NCBI RefSeq assembly: GCF_001426245.1
Contig: NZ_LMCM01000009.1
Location: forward strand, 310,001-374,000
Direction of reading: 5' to 3'
Length of the DNA: 64,000 nucleotides
From: Phycicoccus sp. Root101
GTDB lineage: Bacteria; Actinomycetota; Actinomycetes; Actinomycetales; Dermatophilaceae
A model generated the notes under the pieces. That model did not search any database and was not told the origin of the DNA. It worked only from the letters and a program-made list of their open reading frames with translations. This document shows, piece after piece, positions 27,064-34,938 of the stretch (position 1 is the first letter of the stretch; each line of letters begins with the position of its first letter). A program made the translations under genes and the position numbers.

Positions 27064-27165
27064 CGAGGGGAGTACTTCCCACAGTCCGTCCGGTCAGTAC
27101 GAGCACCCCATGGTGCTTCCGGGCGGCGCCGCATTTCCCAGGCGGTGAAGGAGACCTCGGACGAC
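27064..27165 (+). ncRNA. yybP-ykoY (manganese) riboswitch candidate
   Basis: The leader of the TerC-family gene carries the 5' signature GGGGAGTA (27067-27074) directly followed by a TTCCC that can close the first helix. Two further hairpin arms follow (GAGCACCCC/TGGTGCTTC, then GGGCGGCGCC). The 3' element is GAAGGAGACCTCGG, which fits the conserved GAGACCU-type internal loop and also contains the Shine-Dalgarno-like AAGGAG. yybP-ykoY elements bind Mn2+ and typically precede TerC/Alx genes. A covariance search would settle it. Confidence 0.72.
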
Positions 27166-27170
27166 TAGCC

Positions 27171-28256
27171 ATGAGGTCATCCATGTCTTCGTTCTCCTCC
27201 CCGTCCCTCCTCACCGCCGCGGCCGATCCCGCCACCGGTGACTCCATCGGCACCCCGCTCCTGTGGGCGGTCAGCATCGGCGCCGTCGTCGCCCTCGTGG
27301 TGATGGACTTCCTGCTCACCCGACGCCCGCACGAGGTCTCCATGAAGGAGGCGCTCGGCTGGTCGGCGTTCTACATCGGCCTCCCGGTCGCCTTCGGTGG
27401 CTACATCTGGTCGCAGCACGGCAGCACGATCGGTGTCGAGTACTACACCGGCTACCTCGTCGAGAAGTCGCTGTCGGTCGACAACCTGTTCGTCTTCATG
27501 CTCCTGCTCGCGGCTTTCGCCGTGCCCAAGGAGCTGCAGCAGCGGGTGCTGCTCATCGGCGTCGTCGGGGCCCTGGCCCTGCGCGGGGTGTTCATCGCCC
27601 TGGGCGCCCAGATGCTCAAGACGTTCGACTGGACGTTCCTGCTCTTCGGGGCGGTGCTGCTGGTCACCGGGCTCAAGCTGCTCAAGGACGCCGTCCAGGG
27701 CAACGACCACGAGATCGACATCGACCGGATGCGCACGGTCCGCCTGCTCCGGAAGGTCATGCCCGTCAAGGACGAGTACCACTCCACCGCCATGACGATC
27801 CGCGAGAACGGCCGTCGCGCCCTCACCCCGCTGGCTCTCGTGACCGTCGCCATCCTCGCCACCGACATCGTGTTCGCGGTCGACTCCGTGCCCGCGGTCT
27901 ACGGCATCACCGGAGACCCGTACCTCGTGTTCGCGACCAACGCCTTCGCGCTGCTGGGCCTGCGCGCCCTGTACTTCGTCCTCGAGGGGGCGTTGTCGCG
28001 GCTGGTGCACCTGGGCTACGGCCTCGCCGCCATCCTCGGCTTCATCGGCGTCAAGCTCGTCCTGCACTGGGCGCACGGCGTGTGGCCCTCGACGCCGGAG
28101 ATCCCCACCCTGGCCTCGTTGGGCGTGATCGTCGGCATCCTCGCCGTGGTGACGGCCACCAGCCTGGCCGCCACGCGGGGCGACCAGGCCGACCACGGGG
28201 ACGACGGCTCGAGGGGTCAGGCCGACCCCGAGCCGGAGCGCGCCGCCCTGCGCTGA
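27171..28256 (+). CDS. TerC/Alx family integral membrane protein
   Basis: Membrane protein of the TerC family, implicated in metal (manganese) efflux or metalation of exported proteins. The 361-residue product has about nine hydrophobic helices. Acidic intramembrane motifs include SLSVDNLFVFMLLL and a mirrored ATDIVFAVDSVPAV, the paired Asp/Asn signatures that define the family. Two in-frame ATGs, four codons apart, could start it; GAGG lies 6 nt before the second. The riboswitch-like leader supports Mn2+ control. The C-terminal 25 residues are polar and disordered. Confidence 0.9.
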   Translation: MRSSMSSFSSPSLLTAAADPATGDSIGTPLLWAVSIGAVVALVVMDFLLTRRPHEVSMKEALGWSAFYIGLPVAFGGYIWSQHGSTIGVEYYTGYLVEKSLSVDNLFVFMLLLAAFAVPKELQQRVLLIGVVGALALRGVFIALGAQMLKTFDWTFLLFGAVLLVTGLKLLKDAVQGNDHEIDIDRMRTVRLLRKVMPVKDEYHSTAMTIRENGRRALTPLALVTVAILATDIVFAVDSVPAVYGITGDPYLVFATNAFALLGLRALYFVLEGALSRLVHLGYGLAAILGFIGVKLVLHWAHGVWPSTPEIPTLASLGVIVGILAVVTATSLAATRGDQADHGDDGSRGQADPEPERAALR

Positions 28257-28266
28257 GCCCCACCCG

Positions 28267-28869
28267 TCAGAGCCGCCGCCGCCGCACCAGCAGGACCGCG
28301 GCGGCGGCAGCCGCCAGGGTGCCGATCCCCGCGAGGGAAAGGACCCCCGCGCCCAGGCGCTGCCTGAGAGGCCCCGGGGCACGAGCGGCCCCCACCGACC
28401 GGCCGCTCGACCTCGCCGAGGGCGCGGTGCCCGACGCCGGCGGTCCCGGGGTGCGCACCGGTGGGTGCCCCGCCCCCGTCACGGCGACCACCCCGGCCTG
28501 GAGCTCGGCGCTCGCGGGCGCGGTTCCGCCGCAGAGCCCGGCCTCGAGGGCGCCGCCCCGATCGGTCGCGAAGAGCAGGTACTCGCGCCCCGGCACCACC
28601 TCGAGGCCGCACGACGCGCCGTCACGAGGGCTGCGCACCTCGACGGTGCGCGGCGGCGTCCCCTTGAACGCCACGGTGACCTCGACAGGGTAGGTCACGA
28701 CCGTGCCGTCGCCTGCCGGCTCTCCCACCGTCCCGCGGACGACGAGGTCGGCTCTGGTGACCTGGTCGGCCACCGGTGGAGCGGCACAGGAGCAGGCGAA
28801 CGCGGCCGTCCCGGGGACGACGACCAGGGCAGCCGCGAGGACCAGGACGAGCAGCGCTGCGCGTTTCAT
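28267..28869 (-). CDS. Secreted NTR/TIMP-like domain protein with C-terminal membrane anchor
   Basis: A 200-residue protein. A signal peptide (about 1-25) ends just before CSCAAPP, the cysteine pair that begins netrin-like (NTR/TIMP) domains. A beta-rich region with VVRGTVGEP and YLLFATD follows, then two more cysteines. A Pro/Ser-rich linker leads to a C-terminal helix with a RRRR tail, so the domain is displayed outside the membrane. TIMP-like folds bind metalloproteases in animals; the bacterial ones are uncharacterised. It is convergent with terC (10-bp gap). Confidence 0.72.
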   Translation of the reverse strand: MKRAALLVLVLAAALVVVPGTAAFACSCAAPPVADQVTRADLVVRGTVGEPAGDGTVVTYPVEVTVAFKGTPPRTVEVRSPRDGASCGLEVVPGREYLLFATDRGGALEAGLCGGTAPASAELQAGVVAVTGAGHPPVRTPGPPASGTAPSARSSGRSVGAARAPGPLRQRLGAGVLSLAGIGTLAAAAAAVLLVRRRRL

Positions 28870-28917
28870 GACGCTGGGACGGGACGGCCACCATCGGCGT
28901 TCCCGCCACCACGCACA

Positions 28918-28975
28918 GGTATGCCGCCCGCTCCGGGTCCCACGCGGTGCGTGGGCGGTGAGCGGACGGCATACC
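28918..28975 (-). terminator. Terminator after clpP2, stem built from an inverted GTATGCCG pair
   Basis: The outer 16-bp arms (28918-28933 and 28960-28975, one mismatch) begin and end with the dispersed octamer GTATGCCG/CGGCATAC. An inner perfect 7-bp stem CCCACGC/GCGTGGG has a GGT loop. The hairpin lies 16 nt after the clpP2 stop. Confidence 0.75.
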
Positions 28976-28991
28976 GGACGTGCGGGGCGAC

Positions 28992-29657
28992 TCAGTCGTC
29001 CAAGGTGCCCTTGCGCGAGGCGAGGACCTCGTCGATCAGGCCGTACTCCTTGGCCTCCTGCGCGGACAGGATCTTGTCGCGCTCGATGTCGTTGCGGACC
29101 TGCTCCGGCGTGCGACCGGAGTGCTGGGCCCACGTCTCCTCGAGCCAGGTGCGCATGCGCAGCACCTCGTTGGCCTGGATCTCGATGTCGGACGCCTGGC
29201 CACCCATGCCACCCTCGAGGGCGGGCTGGTGGATGAGGATCCGGGCGTTCGGCAGGGCGAACCGCTTGCCCTTGGCACCGGCCGACAGCAGCACCGCGGC
29301 GGCCGAGGCCGCCTGCCCGATGACGAACGTCTGCACGTCGGGGCGGATGTACTGCATCGTGTCGTAGATCGCGGCCATCGCGGTGAACGAGCCACCGGGG
29401 CTGTTGATGTACATGAGGATGTCGCGGTCGGGGTCCTGGGACTCCAGCACGATGAGCTGGGCGATGACGTCGTCCGCGGACGCGTCGTCGACCTGCACGC
29501 CGAGGAAGATGATGCGGTCCTCGAACAGCTTCGTGTAGGGGTCGAGGCGCTTCATGCCGTAGGAGGTGCGCTCCTCGAACTGCGGCAGGATGTAGCGGCT
29601 CGACGGAGCCGGGACGTGGAGCCCACCGTGCATGGCGGGGTTGGTGTTGTAGTTCAT
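28992..29657 (-). CDS. clpP2: ClpP2, ATP-dependent Clp protease proteolytic subunit
   Basis: Serine peptidase subunit of the mixed ClpP1P2 barrel. The 221-residue product has the triad Ser118 (GQAASAAAV), His143 (LIHQPALEGG) and Asp194. The N-terminus with SRYILPQFEERTSYG and the ASAAA motif match mycobacterial ClpP2. It starts 11 nt after clpP1 ends, so the two form an operon, and it is followed by a strong hairpin. Confidence 0.95.
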   Translation of the reverse strand: MNYNTNPAMHGGLHVPAPSSRYILPQFEERTSYGMKRLDPYTKLFEDRIIFLGVQVDDASADDVIAQLIVLESQDPDRDILMYINSPGGSFTAMAAIYDTMQYIRPDVQTFVIGQAASAAAVLLSAGAKGKRFALPNARILIHQPALEGGMGGQASDIEIQANEVLRMRTWLEETWAQHSGRTPEQVRNDIERDKILSAQEAKEYGLIDEVLASRKGTLDD

Positions 29658-29668
29658 CTGTCCGTCCC

Positions 29669-30313
29669 TCACTTGTCCCCGGTGACCGGGTTGTCGTCGC
29701 TGGCGCCCCGACCACCGGCCTGGGCGGCACTGCTGAACACGTGGTCGACGAAGCCGTACTCCTTGGCCTCGTCGGCACTGAACCAGCGGTCGCGGTCGGA
29801 GTCCTTCTCGATCTGTTCCTTCGACTGGCCGGTGTGCTCGGCGATCAGCTCGGCCATCTGCTTCTTGACGTAGAGCATCTGCTCGGCCTGGATCTTGATG
29901 TCCGACGCGGTGCCGCCGATGCCACCCGAGGGCTGGTGCATCATCACGCGGGCGTGCGGGGTGGCGTAGCGCTTGCCGTGGGTGCCGGCGGAGAGCAGGA
30001 ACTGGCCCATCGAGGCCGCCATGCCCATGGCCACGGTCGCCACGTCGTTGGGGATCCACTTCATCGTGTCGTAGATCGCCATGCCCGCGGAGATCGATCC
30101 GCCGGGGCTGTTGATGTACAGCCAGATGTCCTTGCTGGGGTCCTCGGCGGCGAGCAGCAGGAGCTGCGCGCAGATCGCGTTCGCGTTGTCGTCGCGGACG
30201 TCCGAGCCGAGGAAGATGATCCGCTCCTTGAGCAGACGGTTGTAGATGTGGTCGTCCAGACCACCCTGCGGCCGCTCGGCAGCGGCGACGATCTCGTGTG
30301 GTGTGCTCACCAT
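29669..30313 (-). CDS. clpP1: ClpP1, ATP-dependent Clp protease proteolytic subunit
   Basis: First gene of the clpP1P2 operon. The 214-residue product has the triad Ser101 ([10 protein letters not shown]), His126 (MMHQPSGG) and Asp175. The sequence around [14 protein letters not shown] and the order clpP1-clpP2 match the mycobacterial pair, where both subunits are needed for activity. The start is an ATG with GGAG nearby. Upstream lie a -10 TAGGGT and a ClgR-type box. In M. tuberculosis tig lies directly upstream; here about 3.2 kb of other genes is inserted. Confidence 0.95.
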   Translation of the reverse strand: MVSTPHEIVAAAERPQGGLDDHIYNRLLKERIIFLGSDVRDDNANAICAQLLLLAAEDPSKDIWLYINSPGGSISAGMAIYDTMKWIPNDVATVAMGMAASMGQFLLSAGTHGKRYATPHARVMMHQPSGGIGGTASDIKIQAEQMLYVKKQMAELIAEHTGQSKEQIEKDSDRDRWFSADEAKEYGFVDHVFSSAAQAGGRGASDDNPVTGDK

Positions 30314-30345
30314 GTCTCCATCGCTCGGGGTTGTGCTTGTCAGTG

Positions 30346-30351
30346 ACCCTA
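30346..30351 (-). promoter_or_regulatory. Putative -10 of clpP1P2
   Basis: TAGGGT on the minus strand, about 32 nt before the ATG. Confidence 0.45.
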
Positions 30352-30390
30352 ACGCGGAGGTGGCGGGCGGAAGTCCCCGATCCACCGCAT

Positions 30391-30404
30391 GTTCGCCCTG
30401 AGCG
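30391..30404. promoter_or_regulatory. ClgR operator candidate upstream of clpP1P2
   Basis: GTTCGC-CCTGA-GCG fits the GTTCGC-N5-GCG site described for the activator ClgR of Streptomyces, and the core of the Corynebacterium CGCYNANRGCG form on the other strand. It lies about 45 bp upstream of the -10, a normal place for an activator. No clgR gene is in the window. Confidence 0.65.
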
Positions 30405-30451
30405 CACAGCCGTGCGTGTGGCGCCCGGCCGCCGGGCGCCGCACGCCTGCG

Positions 30452-31684
30452 TCAGGAGCGGGTTGCGGGCTCCCGCTCGACGACCGCGGCCTCGGGCTCG
30501 CGCGTCGCCGGGATGACGAGCATCGCGGCGGCGACCATGACCGTGACGGCCATGAGGGCCTTGAGCACCGTGAAGTGGTCGCCGAGGAATCCGAGCAGCG
30601 GGGGCCCGGCGATGAAGGCGGTGTAGCCGATGGTGGCGACGACCGACATGCGGGCGGCTGCGCGGGCCGGGTCGTCGGCCGAGGCGCTCATGCCGACGGG
30701 GAAGCCCAGCGAGGCGCCCACACCCCAGACGGCGGTGCCGAGGTAGGCCACCCAGACGTTGCCGAAGATCACCATGATCGAGCCGACGGCAGCCATGGCG
30801 AAGGTGACCTGGAGCACCGGGACGCGGCCGTACTGGTCGAGCAAGCGGGTGCCGACGAGGCGCCCGACGGTCATGAAGGACAGGAAGGAGGCGAAGGCCA
30901 GCACGCCGGCCCAGGCGGGGAGGTCGTGGCCCTCCACGAAGCCGACCGCGATCCAGTCGTTGGCGGTGCCCTCGGTGAAGGCCGCGGCCAGCACGACCAG
31001 CCCGATCATCAGGGTGCGCGGCTCCAGCCACGCCGAGCGCGGCTTGGTCGCGACGGCGCCGCCCTCGGCGGTCGACGACTCGTCGCTCACCTCGACCTCA
31101 CGGGGGAGGAAGGACTTCAAGGCCCACAGGCCCAGGGCGGCCGAGACGACGATGGCTGCGACGAAGTGCACCAGCAGCGGCACGCTCCCCCACGACATAC
31201 CGGCGCCGATGAGGGCGCTGAGCACCGTGCCCCCGGAGAAGGCCGCGTGGAAGTGCGGCATGACCGTCTTGCCGAGCAGCCGCTCCACCGCGGCGCCCTC
31301 GAGGTTCATGGCGACGTCCCAGAGACCGACACCCATCCCGACGAAGTACAGGCCGGCGGCCATCAGCCAGCGCGACTGGGCGACGTCGACCGCGAGGGCC
31401 ACGACGAGCAGCCCGGCGAACCCGAGCACCATGCCGACGACGATCGTGCGCGCGGCCCCGATCCGACCGGCGACCCGCCCTGCGGACGGCAGCGCCGTGA
31501 GCGACCCCGCGGACGCCGCGAACAGGGTGAGACCGAGCTGGCCGGCGCTGAGGCCGAGCTCGGCCTTGCTGTCGGCGATGCGGGACGCGAAGGACGCGAA
31601 GGTGACGCCGGCGAGGGCGAAGACGATGAAGACGGCGTTGCGGGCGGAGACGACCCGGGCACGGTCGAGGGAGGTGTGGTTCAC
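30452..31684 (-). CDS. MFS transporter under LacI control
   Basis: A 410-residue major facilitator with about twelve hydrophobic helices and a central cytosolic loop (about residues 200-220). It resembles the bacterial fucose/YbjJ-type branch in its motif AMNLEGAAVERLLG, but the substrate cannot be read from the sequence. The GTG start follows AGGAAG by about 6 nt. It diverges from the lacI-family gene with 79 bp between them, and the intervening tandem operator implies induction by a sugar or related ligand. Confidence 0.8.
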   Translation of the reverse strand: MNHTSLDRARVVSARNAVFIVFALAGVTFASFASRIADSKAELGLSAGQLGLTLFAASAGSLTALPSAGRVAGRIGAARTIVVGMVLGFAGLLVVALAVDVAQSRWLMAAGLYFVGMGVGLWDVAMNLEGAAVERLLGKTVMPHFHAAFSGGTVLSALIGAGMSWGSVPLLVHFVAAIVVSAALGLWALKSFLPREVEVSDESSTAEGGAVATKPRSAWLEPRTLMIGLVVLAAAFTEGTANDWIAVGFVEGHDLPAWAGVLAFASFLSFMTVGRLVGTRLLDQYGRVPVLQVTFAMAAVGSIMVIFGNVWVAYLGTAVWGVGASLGFPVGMSASADDPARAAARMSVVATIGYTAFIAGPPLLGFLGDHFTVLKALMAVTVMVAAAMLVIPATREPEAAVVEREPATRS

Positions 31685-31722
31685 GGTGGCTTCCTGCGCG
31701 ACGCGCGGGTCTGGTACGGAGG

Positions 31723-31750
31723 TCGAATCGATTCGATCGAATCGTTTCGA
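31723..31750. promoter_or_regulatory. Tandem LacI-family operators
   Basis: Two 14-mers abut. TCGAATCGATTCGA is a perfect palindrome, and TCGAATCGTTTCGA has one mismatched pair. Both have the central CG typical of LacI-family sites. They lie upstream of, and abut, the lacI -10 box and face the divergent MFS gene. Confidence 0.8.
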
Positions 31751-31756
31751 TAGTCT
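31751..31756 (+). promoter_or_regulatory. Putative -10 of the lacI-family gene
   Basis: TAGTCT, directly after the second operator and 7 nt before the ATG, so the transcript is likely leaderless and autoregulated. Confidence 0.55.
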
Positions 31757-31763
31757 GTCCCGC

Positions 31764-32843
31764 ATGACCACTCCCCGTCAACCTCGGGCGACGCTCCGCG
31801 CCGTGGCCCAGGCCGCCGGAGTGTCCACCTCCACGGCGTCGCTCGCCTTCAGCGGCAAGGGACCCGTGGCGCCCGAGACGGCGGAGCGGGTGCGGGCCGC
31901 GGCGGTCGAGCTGGGCTACACCGGACCCGACCCCCTCGCCTCCTCGCTGCGCAACGGTCGCTCCGGGGTCGTCGGTGTCATCGTCGAGGGCCGGCTCCTG
32001 CACGCCTTCCGCGACCCGTTCGCGGTGAGCGTGCTGGACGGCCTGTCCCAGGTGCTGGACGAGATCCCGGCCGGGATGCTCCTCATCGCCCAGCACGCGG
32101 GGCACCCGGAGAAGGCCGTCCCCCAGCTCGGGGCGACCGCGCTCGACGCCGTCGTCTTCTCGCTCTGCGGCCCCGACGACAACCCGGCGGTCGACCACCT
32201 GGCGGCCCGCGGCATCCCCATGCTCGGGGACGGCTCGCCGGCGGACCCGCGCGTGGTCCAGCTCGCGCTCGACAACCGGGGGGCCAGCGCCACCATCACC
32301 CGACACGTGCGCGACCTCGGCCACCAGCGGGTGGCCCACCTGATGATGCCCCTGCGCCCCGACTCCACGACCGGCCTCGTGGACGTGTCCGCCCTGCGCG
32401 AGGCGACCTTCACCGACAGCCGGGACCGGGCCCTGGGCTTCCTCGACGTGTACGACCTCGCCGGCCGACCCGGCCTCCTCGCCGCCACGTCGCTGCCCGA
32501 TGTCGAGCAGGGGGCCGCCGCCGCCCGGCTGCTCCTCGACCGGCCGGTCGGTCAGCGTCCCACGGCCGTCGTCGCCCAGTCCGACCTCCTGGCGATGGGC
32601 GCCGTGCGCGCCGCCGACGAGCTGGGCCTGCGCGTCCCCGAGGACCTGAGCGTCACCGGCTTCGACGGGGTGGAGCTCCCCTGGTTCGCCGGCACGCTCA
32701 CCACGATGGACCAGCACGGCGAGCGCAAGGGACGCAGCCTCGGCGAGCTGCTGCGCCGCCTGCTCGACGGCGAACGCCCCGACGACCAGGTGGCCCCGGT
32801 GACGCTGCGCGTGGGCACCACCACGACGCCCCCGCCCGCCTGA
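31764..32843 (+). CDS. LacI family transcriptional regulator
   Basis: A 359-residue repressor. The helix-turn-helix spans about residues 8-30 (TLRAVAQAAGVSTSTASLAF), followed by the hinge and a periplasmic-binding-protein-like ligand domain ending in TGFDGVELPWF. The first ATG is used and there is no ribosome site, in line with a leaderless mRNA. It very probably binds the adjacent tandem operators and controls both itself and the divergent MFS transporter. The effector is unknown. Confidence 0.9.
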   Translation: MTTPRQPRATLRAVAQAAGVSTSTASLAFSGKGPVAPETAERVRAAAVELGYTGPDPLASSLRNGRSGVVGVIVEGRLLHAFRDPFAVSVLDGLSQVLDEIPAGMLLIAQHAGHPEKAVPQLGATALDAVVFSLCGPDDNPAVDHLAARGIPMLGDGSPADPRVVQLALDNRGASATITRHVRDLGHQRVAHLMMPLRPDSTTGLVDVSALREATFTDSRDRALGFLDVYDLAGRPGLLAATSLPDVEQGAAAARLLLDRPVGQRPTAVVAQSDLLAMGAVRAADELGLRVPEDLSVTGFDGVELPWFAGTLTTMDQHGERKGRSLGELLRRLLDGERPDDQVAPVTLRVGTTTTPPPA

Positions 32844-32856
32844 GGCGGACGGGGGC
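32828..32856 (+). terminator. Terminator overlapping the lacI-family stop codon
   Basis: GCCCCCGCCCGCC and GGCGGACGGGGGC pair with one mismatch around a loop that is the TGA stop itself. There is no T-run. Confidence 0.55.
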
Positions 32857-32997
32857 GGGGGCACGAACCGGTCCAGGGGGGATGGACCGGTCGGCGATCT
32901 GGGGCGGCCACGAGGACCGCGCCGGGCGGCTCGCAGGAACGCACCGCTGCACGGCCGGGGTCGACCTGCGCCGGGGAGGCGCCCTCGTGCCAGTCGG

Positions 32998-33456
32998 TCA
33001 GGCGTCGATCGTGGCGCTCCGCGGCGGCGGACCGTCGGTGCCCTCGGTGACCGACTGGGCCTGCGCCGGGTCGGGGACGCGAGCCGGCTCGGCGACCAGG
33101 TTGACGGTGACGTACCGCCCCTGGGCGTCCGTGGTCACGGCGCCCTCGAACTCCATGTAGCCGTCGTTCGCGGAGACGAGGTGGATCTCCCAGCGGGTGT
33201 CCAGAGCCGCCACACCCCACAGTCGCTCCACGCCGACCCCGGCCTCCCAGGGCGCGACGTCGTCGGCACAGCGGCAGATGCCGATGATCATCCGGTCCAC
33301 GTCCTGCGTGCGGCCGAGCTCGACCTCGGCGAACAGGCGGCTGCCGACCAGGCCCTTCTGGAGGGTGGCCTGCAGCGCCGCGACGTGGTGGTCGTCCGCG
33401 GGGTTGGCGTTCTCCTGGACCGCCAGCCGCAGCTTGTGGAACGAGGCCCTGTCCAT
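32998..33456 (-). CDS. Hypothetical protein
   Basis: A 152-residue soluble protein with no signal peptide or membrane helix and a mixed alpha/beta composition. Two nearby cysteines occur in GICRCADD. It begins MDRASFHKLRLAVQEN. It lies between the lacI terminator and the tig terminator, transcribed leftward, alone. I do not recognise it; the codon use looks normal for the window. Confidence 0.6.
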   Translation of the reverse strand: MDRASFHKLRLAVQENANPADDHHVAALQATLQKGLVGSRLFAEVELGRTQDVDRMIIGICRCADDVAPWEAGVGVERLWGVAALDTRWEIHLVSANDGYMEFEGAVTTDAQGRYVTVNLVAEPARVPDPAQAQSVTEGTDGPPPRSATIDA

Positions 33457-33501
33457 GGGACAAGACTCAGGGGCGGGCCCCTGTCAGCAATCCGGCAAAT
33501 G

Positions 33502-33540
33502 ACGTATGCCGTGTCCCGAATTCCGGGACACGGCATACGT
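33502..33540 (-). terminator. Terminator after tig, stem built from an inverted GTATGCCG pair
   Basis: Perfect 17-bp arms (33502-33518 and 33524-33540) with an AATTC loop, in which the dispersed octamer GTATGCCG and its complement form the base of the stem. It lies 37 nt after the tig stop. Confidence 0.85.
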
Positions 33541-33576
33541 TTGCCTGCGCTTGGCGGTCGTTGACCGCCGTTGACG

Positions 33577-34938
33577 TCAGTGGTCGTGACCCTCGTGGTC
33601 GTGGTCGTGACCTTCGGGGTCGTGGTCGTGACCCTCGTGGTCGTGGTCGGCGAGCTCGGACGCGACGTCGGTCGCGGTGACCTCGCTGAGGTCGATCGTC
33701 GCGCCGGTGGTGTCGACGACCTTGGCCTGCTCGAGCACGCTGGCCAGCGCCTTGCGACGGGCGACCTCGGCGACCATGGAGGGCACCTGGCCCTGCTGGT
33801 CGATCGCCTGGGCGAACTGGTTGGGGTCCATGCCGTACTGCTGGGCCGACATGACGAGGTACTCGATGAGCTCGGGCTGCTCGACCTTGACGTCGGTCTT
33901 CTCGGCGATGGCGTCGAGCAGGAACTGGGCCCGGAGCGCCTTGCGGGTGCTCTCGTCGACCTCGGCGCGGTGCTCGTCGTCCTCGAGGCGGTTCTCGCCC
34001 TCGAGGTGGGCGTTGACCTCGGCCTCGACGAGCGCGTCGGGCACCGGGATCTCGATGGTCTCGAGGAGGTGCTCGAGCACCTTGTCGCGGGCCTGGACGC
34101 CCTGCTCGAACTTCTTGGCCTGCTCGGCCTGCTTGGTCACGTCGGCGCGCAGCTCACGCAGCGTGTCGAACTCCGAGGCCAGCTGGGCGAAGTCGTCGTC
34201 CAGCGAGGGCAGCTCGCGCACCTTGACGGACTGGACGGTGACCGTGACGGCCGCGTCCTCGCCCTCGTGGTCGCCACCGGCGAGCGGGGCGGTGAAGTTC
34301 TTGGTCTCGCCCGCGGTCATGCCGGCGAGGGCGTCGTCGAGGCCGTCGAGCATGTTGCCGGAACCGACCTCGTAGGAGATGCCCTTGACCGAGTCGATCT
34401 CCTCGTCGCCGATGGAGGCGTCGAGGTCGATGGACACGAAGTCGCCGGTCTCGACGGCACGGTCGACACCGGTGAGGCTGCCGAAGCGCTCCTGGAGCGC
34501 GATGAGGCGCTCCTCGACGTCCTCGTCGGACGCCTTGGCCTCGTCGACCTCGACCGTGATGGCGCTGAAGTCCTCGGGGAGCTCGACCTCGGGACGGACG
34601 TCGACCTCGACGGTGAACTTGAGGTCCTGGCCGTCCTCGGCGGGGACCTCGGTCACGTCGACCTCGGGCTGGCCGATCGGCCGCACCTTGTTCTCCTCGA
34701 CGGCCTGGCCGTAGAACTGCGGGAGAGCCTCGTTGACGGCCTCCTGCAGCACGGCACCGCGGCCGACGCGCTGGTCGATGATGCGGCTGGGGACCTTGCC
34801 CTTGCGGAAGCCGGGGACCTGGATCTGGGAGCCGATGGTCGCGTATGCCGCGTCGAGGCTGGGCTTGAGCTCCTCGAACGGCACCTCGACGGTCAGCTTG
34901 ACCCGGGTCGGGTTGAGGGTCTCGACGGCACTCTTCAC
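33577..34938 (-). CDS. tig: Trigger factor with histidine-rich C-terminal tail
   Basis: Ribosome-associated chaperone and peptidyl-prolyl isomerase. In the 453-residue product the N-terminal ribosome-binding domain contains VPGFRKGKVP near residue 45 (the family G-F-R-x-G-K-x-P signature). The FKBP-like domain spans about residues 150-240 and the helical arm domain about 245-425. The last 25 residues are almost only His, Asp, Glu and Gly in HDHDHEGH-like repeats, where most actinobacterial trigger factors have a plain acidic tail. This suggests Ni2+ or Zn2+ binding as in SlyD. The GTG start follows GGAG. In M. tuberculosis it directly precedes clpP1P2. Confidence 0.95.
   Translation of the reverse strand: MKSAVETLNPTRVKLTVEVPFEELKPSLDAAYATIGSQIQVPGFRKGKVPSRIIDQRVGRGAVLQEAVNEALPQFYGQAVEENKVRPIGQPEVDVTEVPAEDGQDLKFTVEVDVRPEVELPEDFSAITVEVDEAKASDEDVEERLIALQERFGSLTGVDRAVETGDFVSIDLDASIGDEEIDSVKGISYEVGSGNMLDGLDDALAGMTAGETKNFTAPLAGGDHEGEDAAVTVTVQSVKVRELPSLDDDFAQLASEFDTLRELRADVTKQAEQAKKFEQGVQARDKVLEHLLETIEIPVPDALVEAEVNAHLEGENRLEDDEHRAEVDESTRKALRAQFLLDAIAEKTDVKVEQPELIEYLVMSAQQYGMDPNQFAQAIDQQGQVPSMVAEVARRKALASVLEQAKVVDTTGATIDLSEVTATDVASELADHDHEGHDHDPEGHDHDHEGHDH

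Noticed and set aside
28272-28306. GCC-repeat hairpin as terminator for terC
   Set aside because: It lies inside the coding end of the NTR gene and reflects its Ala/Arg codons; any terminator role is uncertain.
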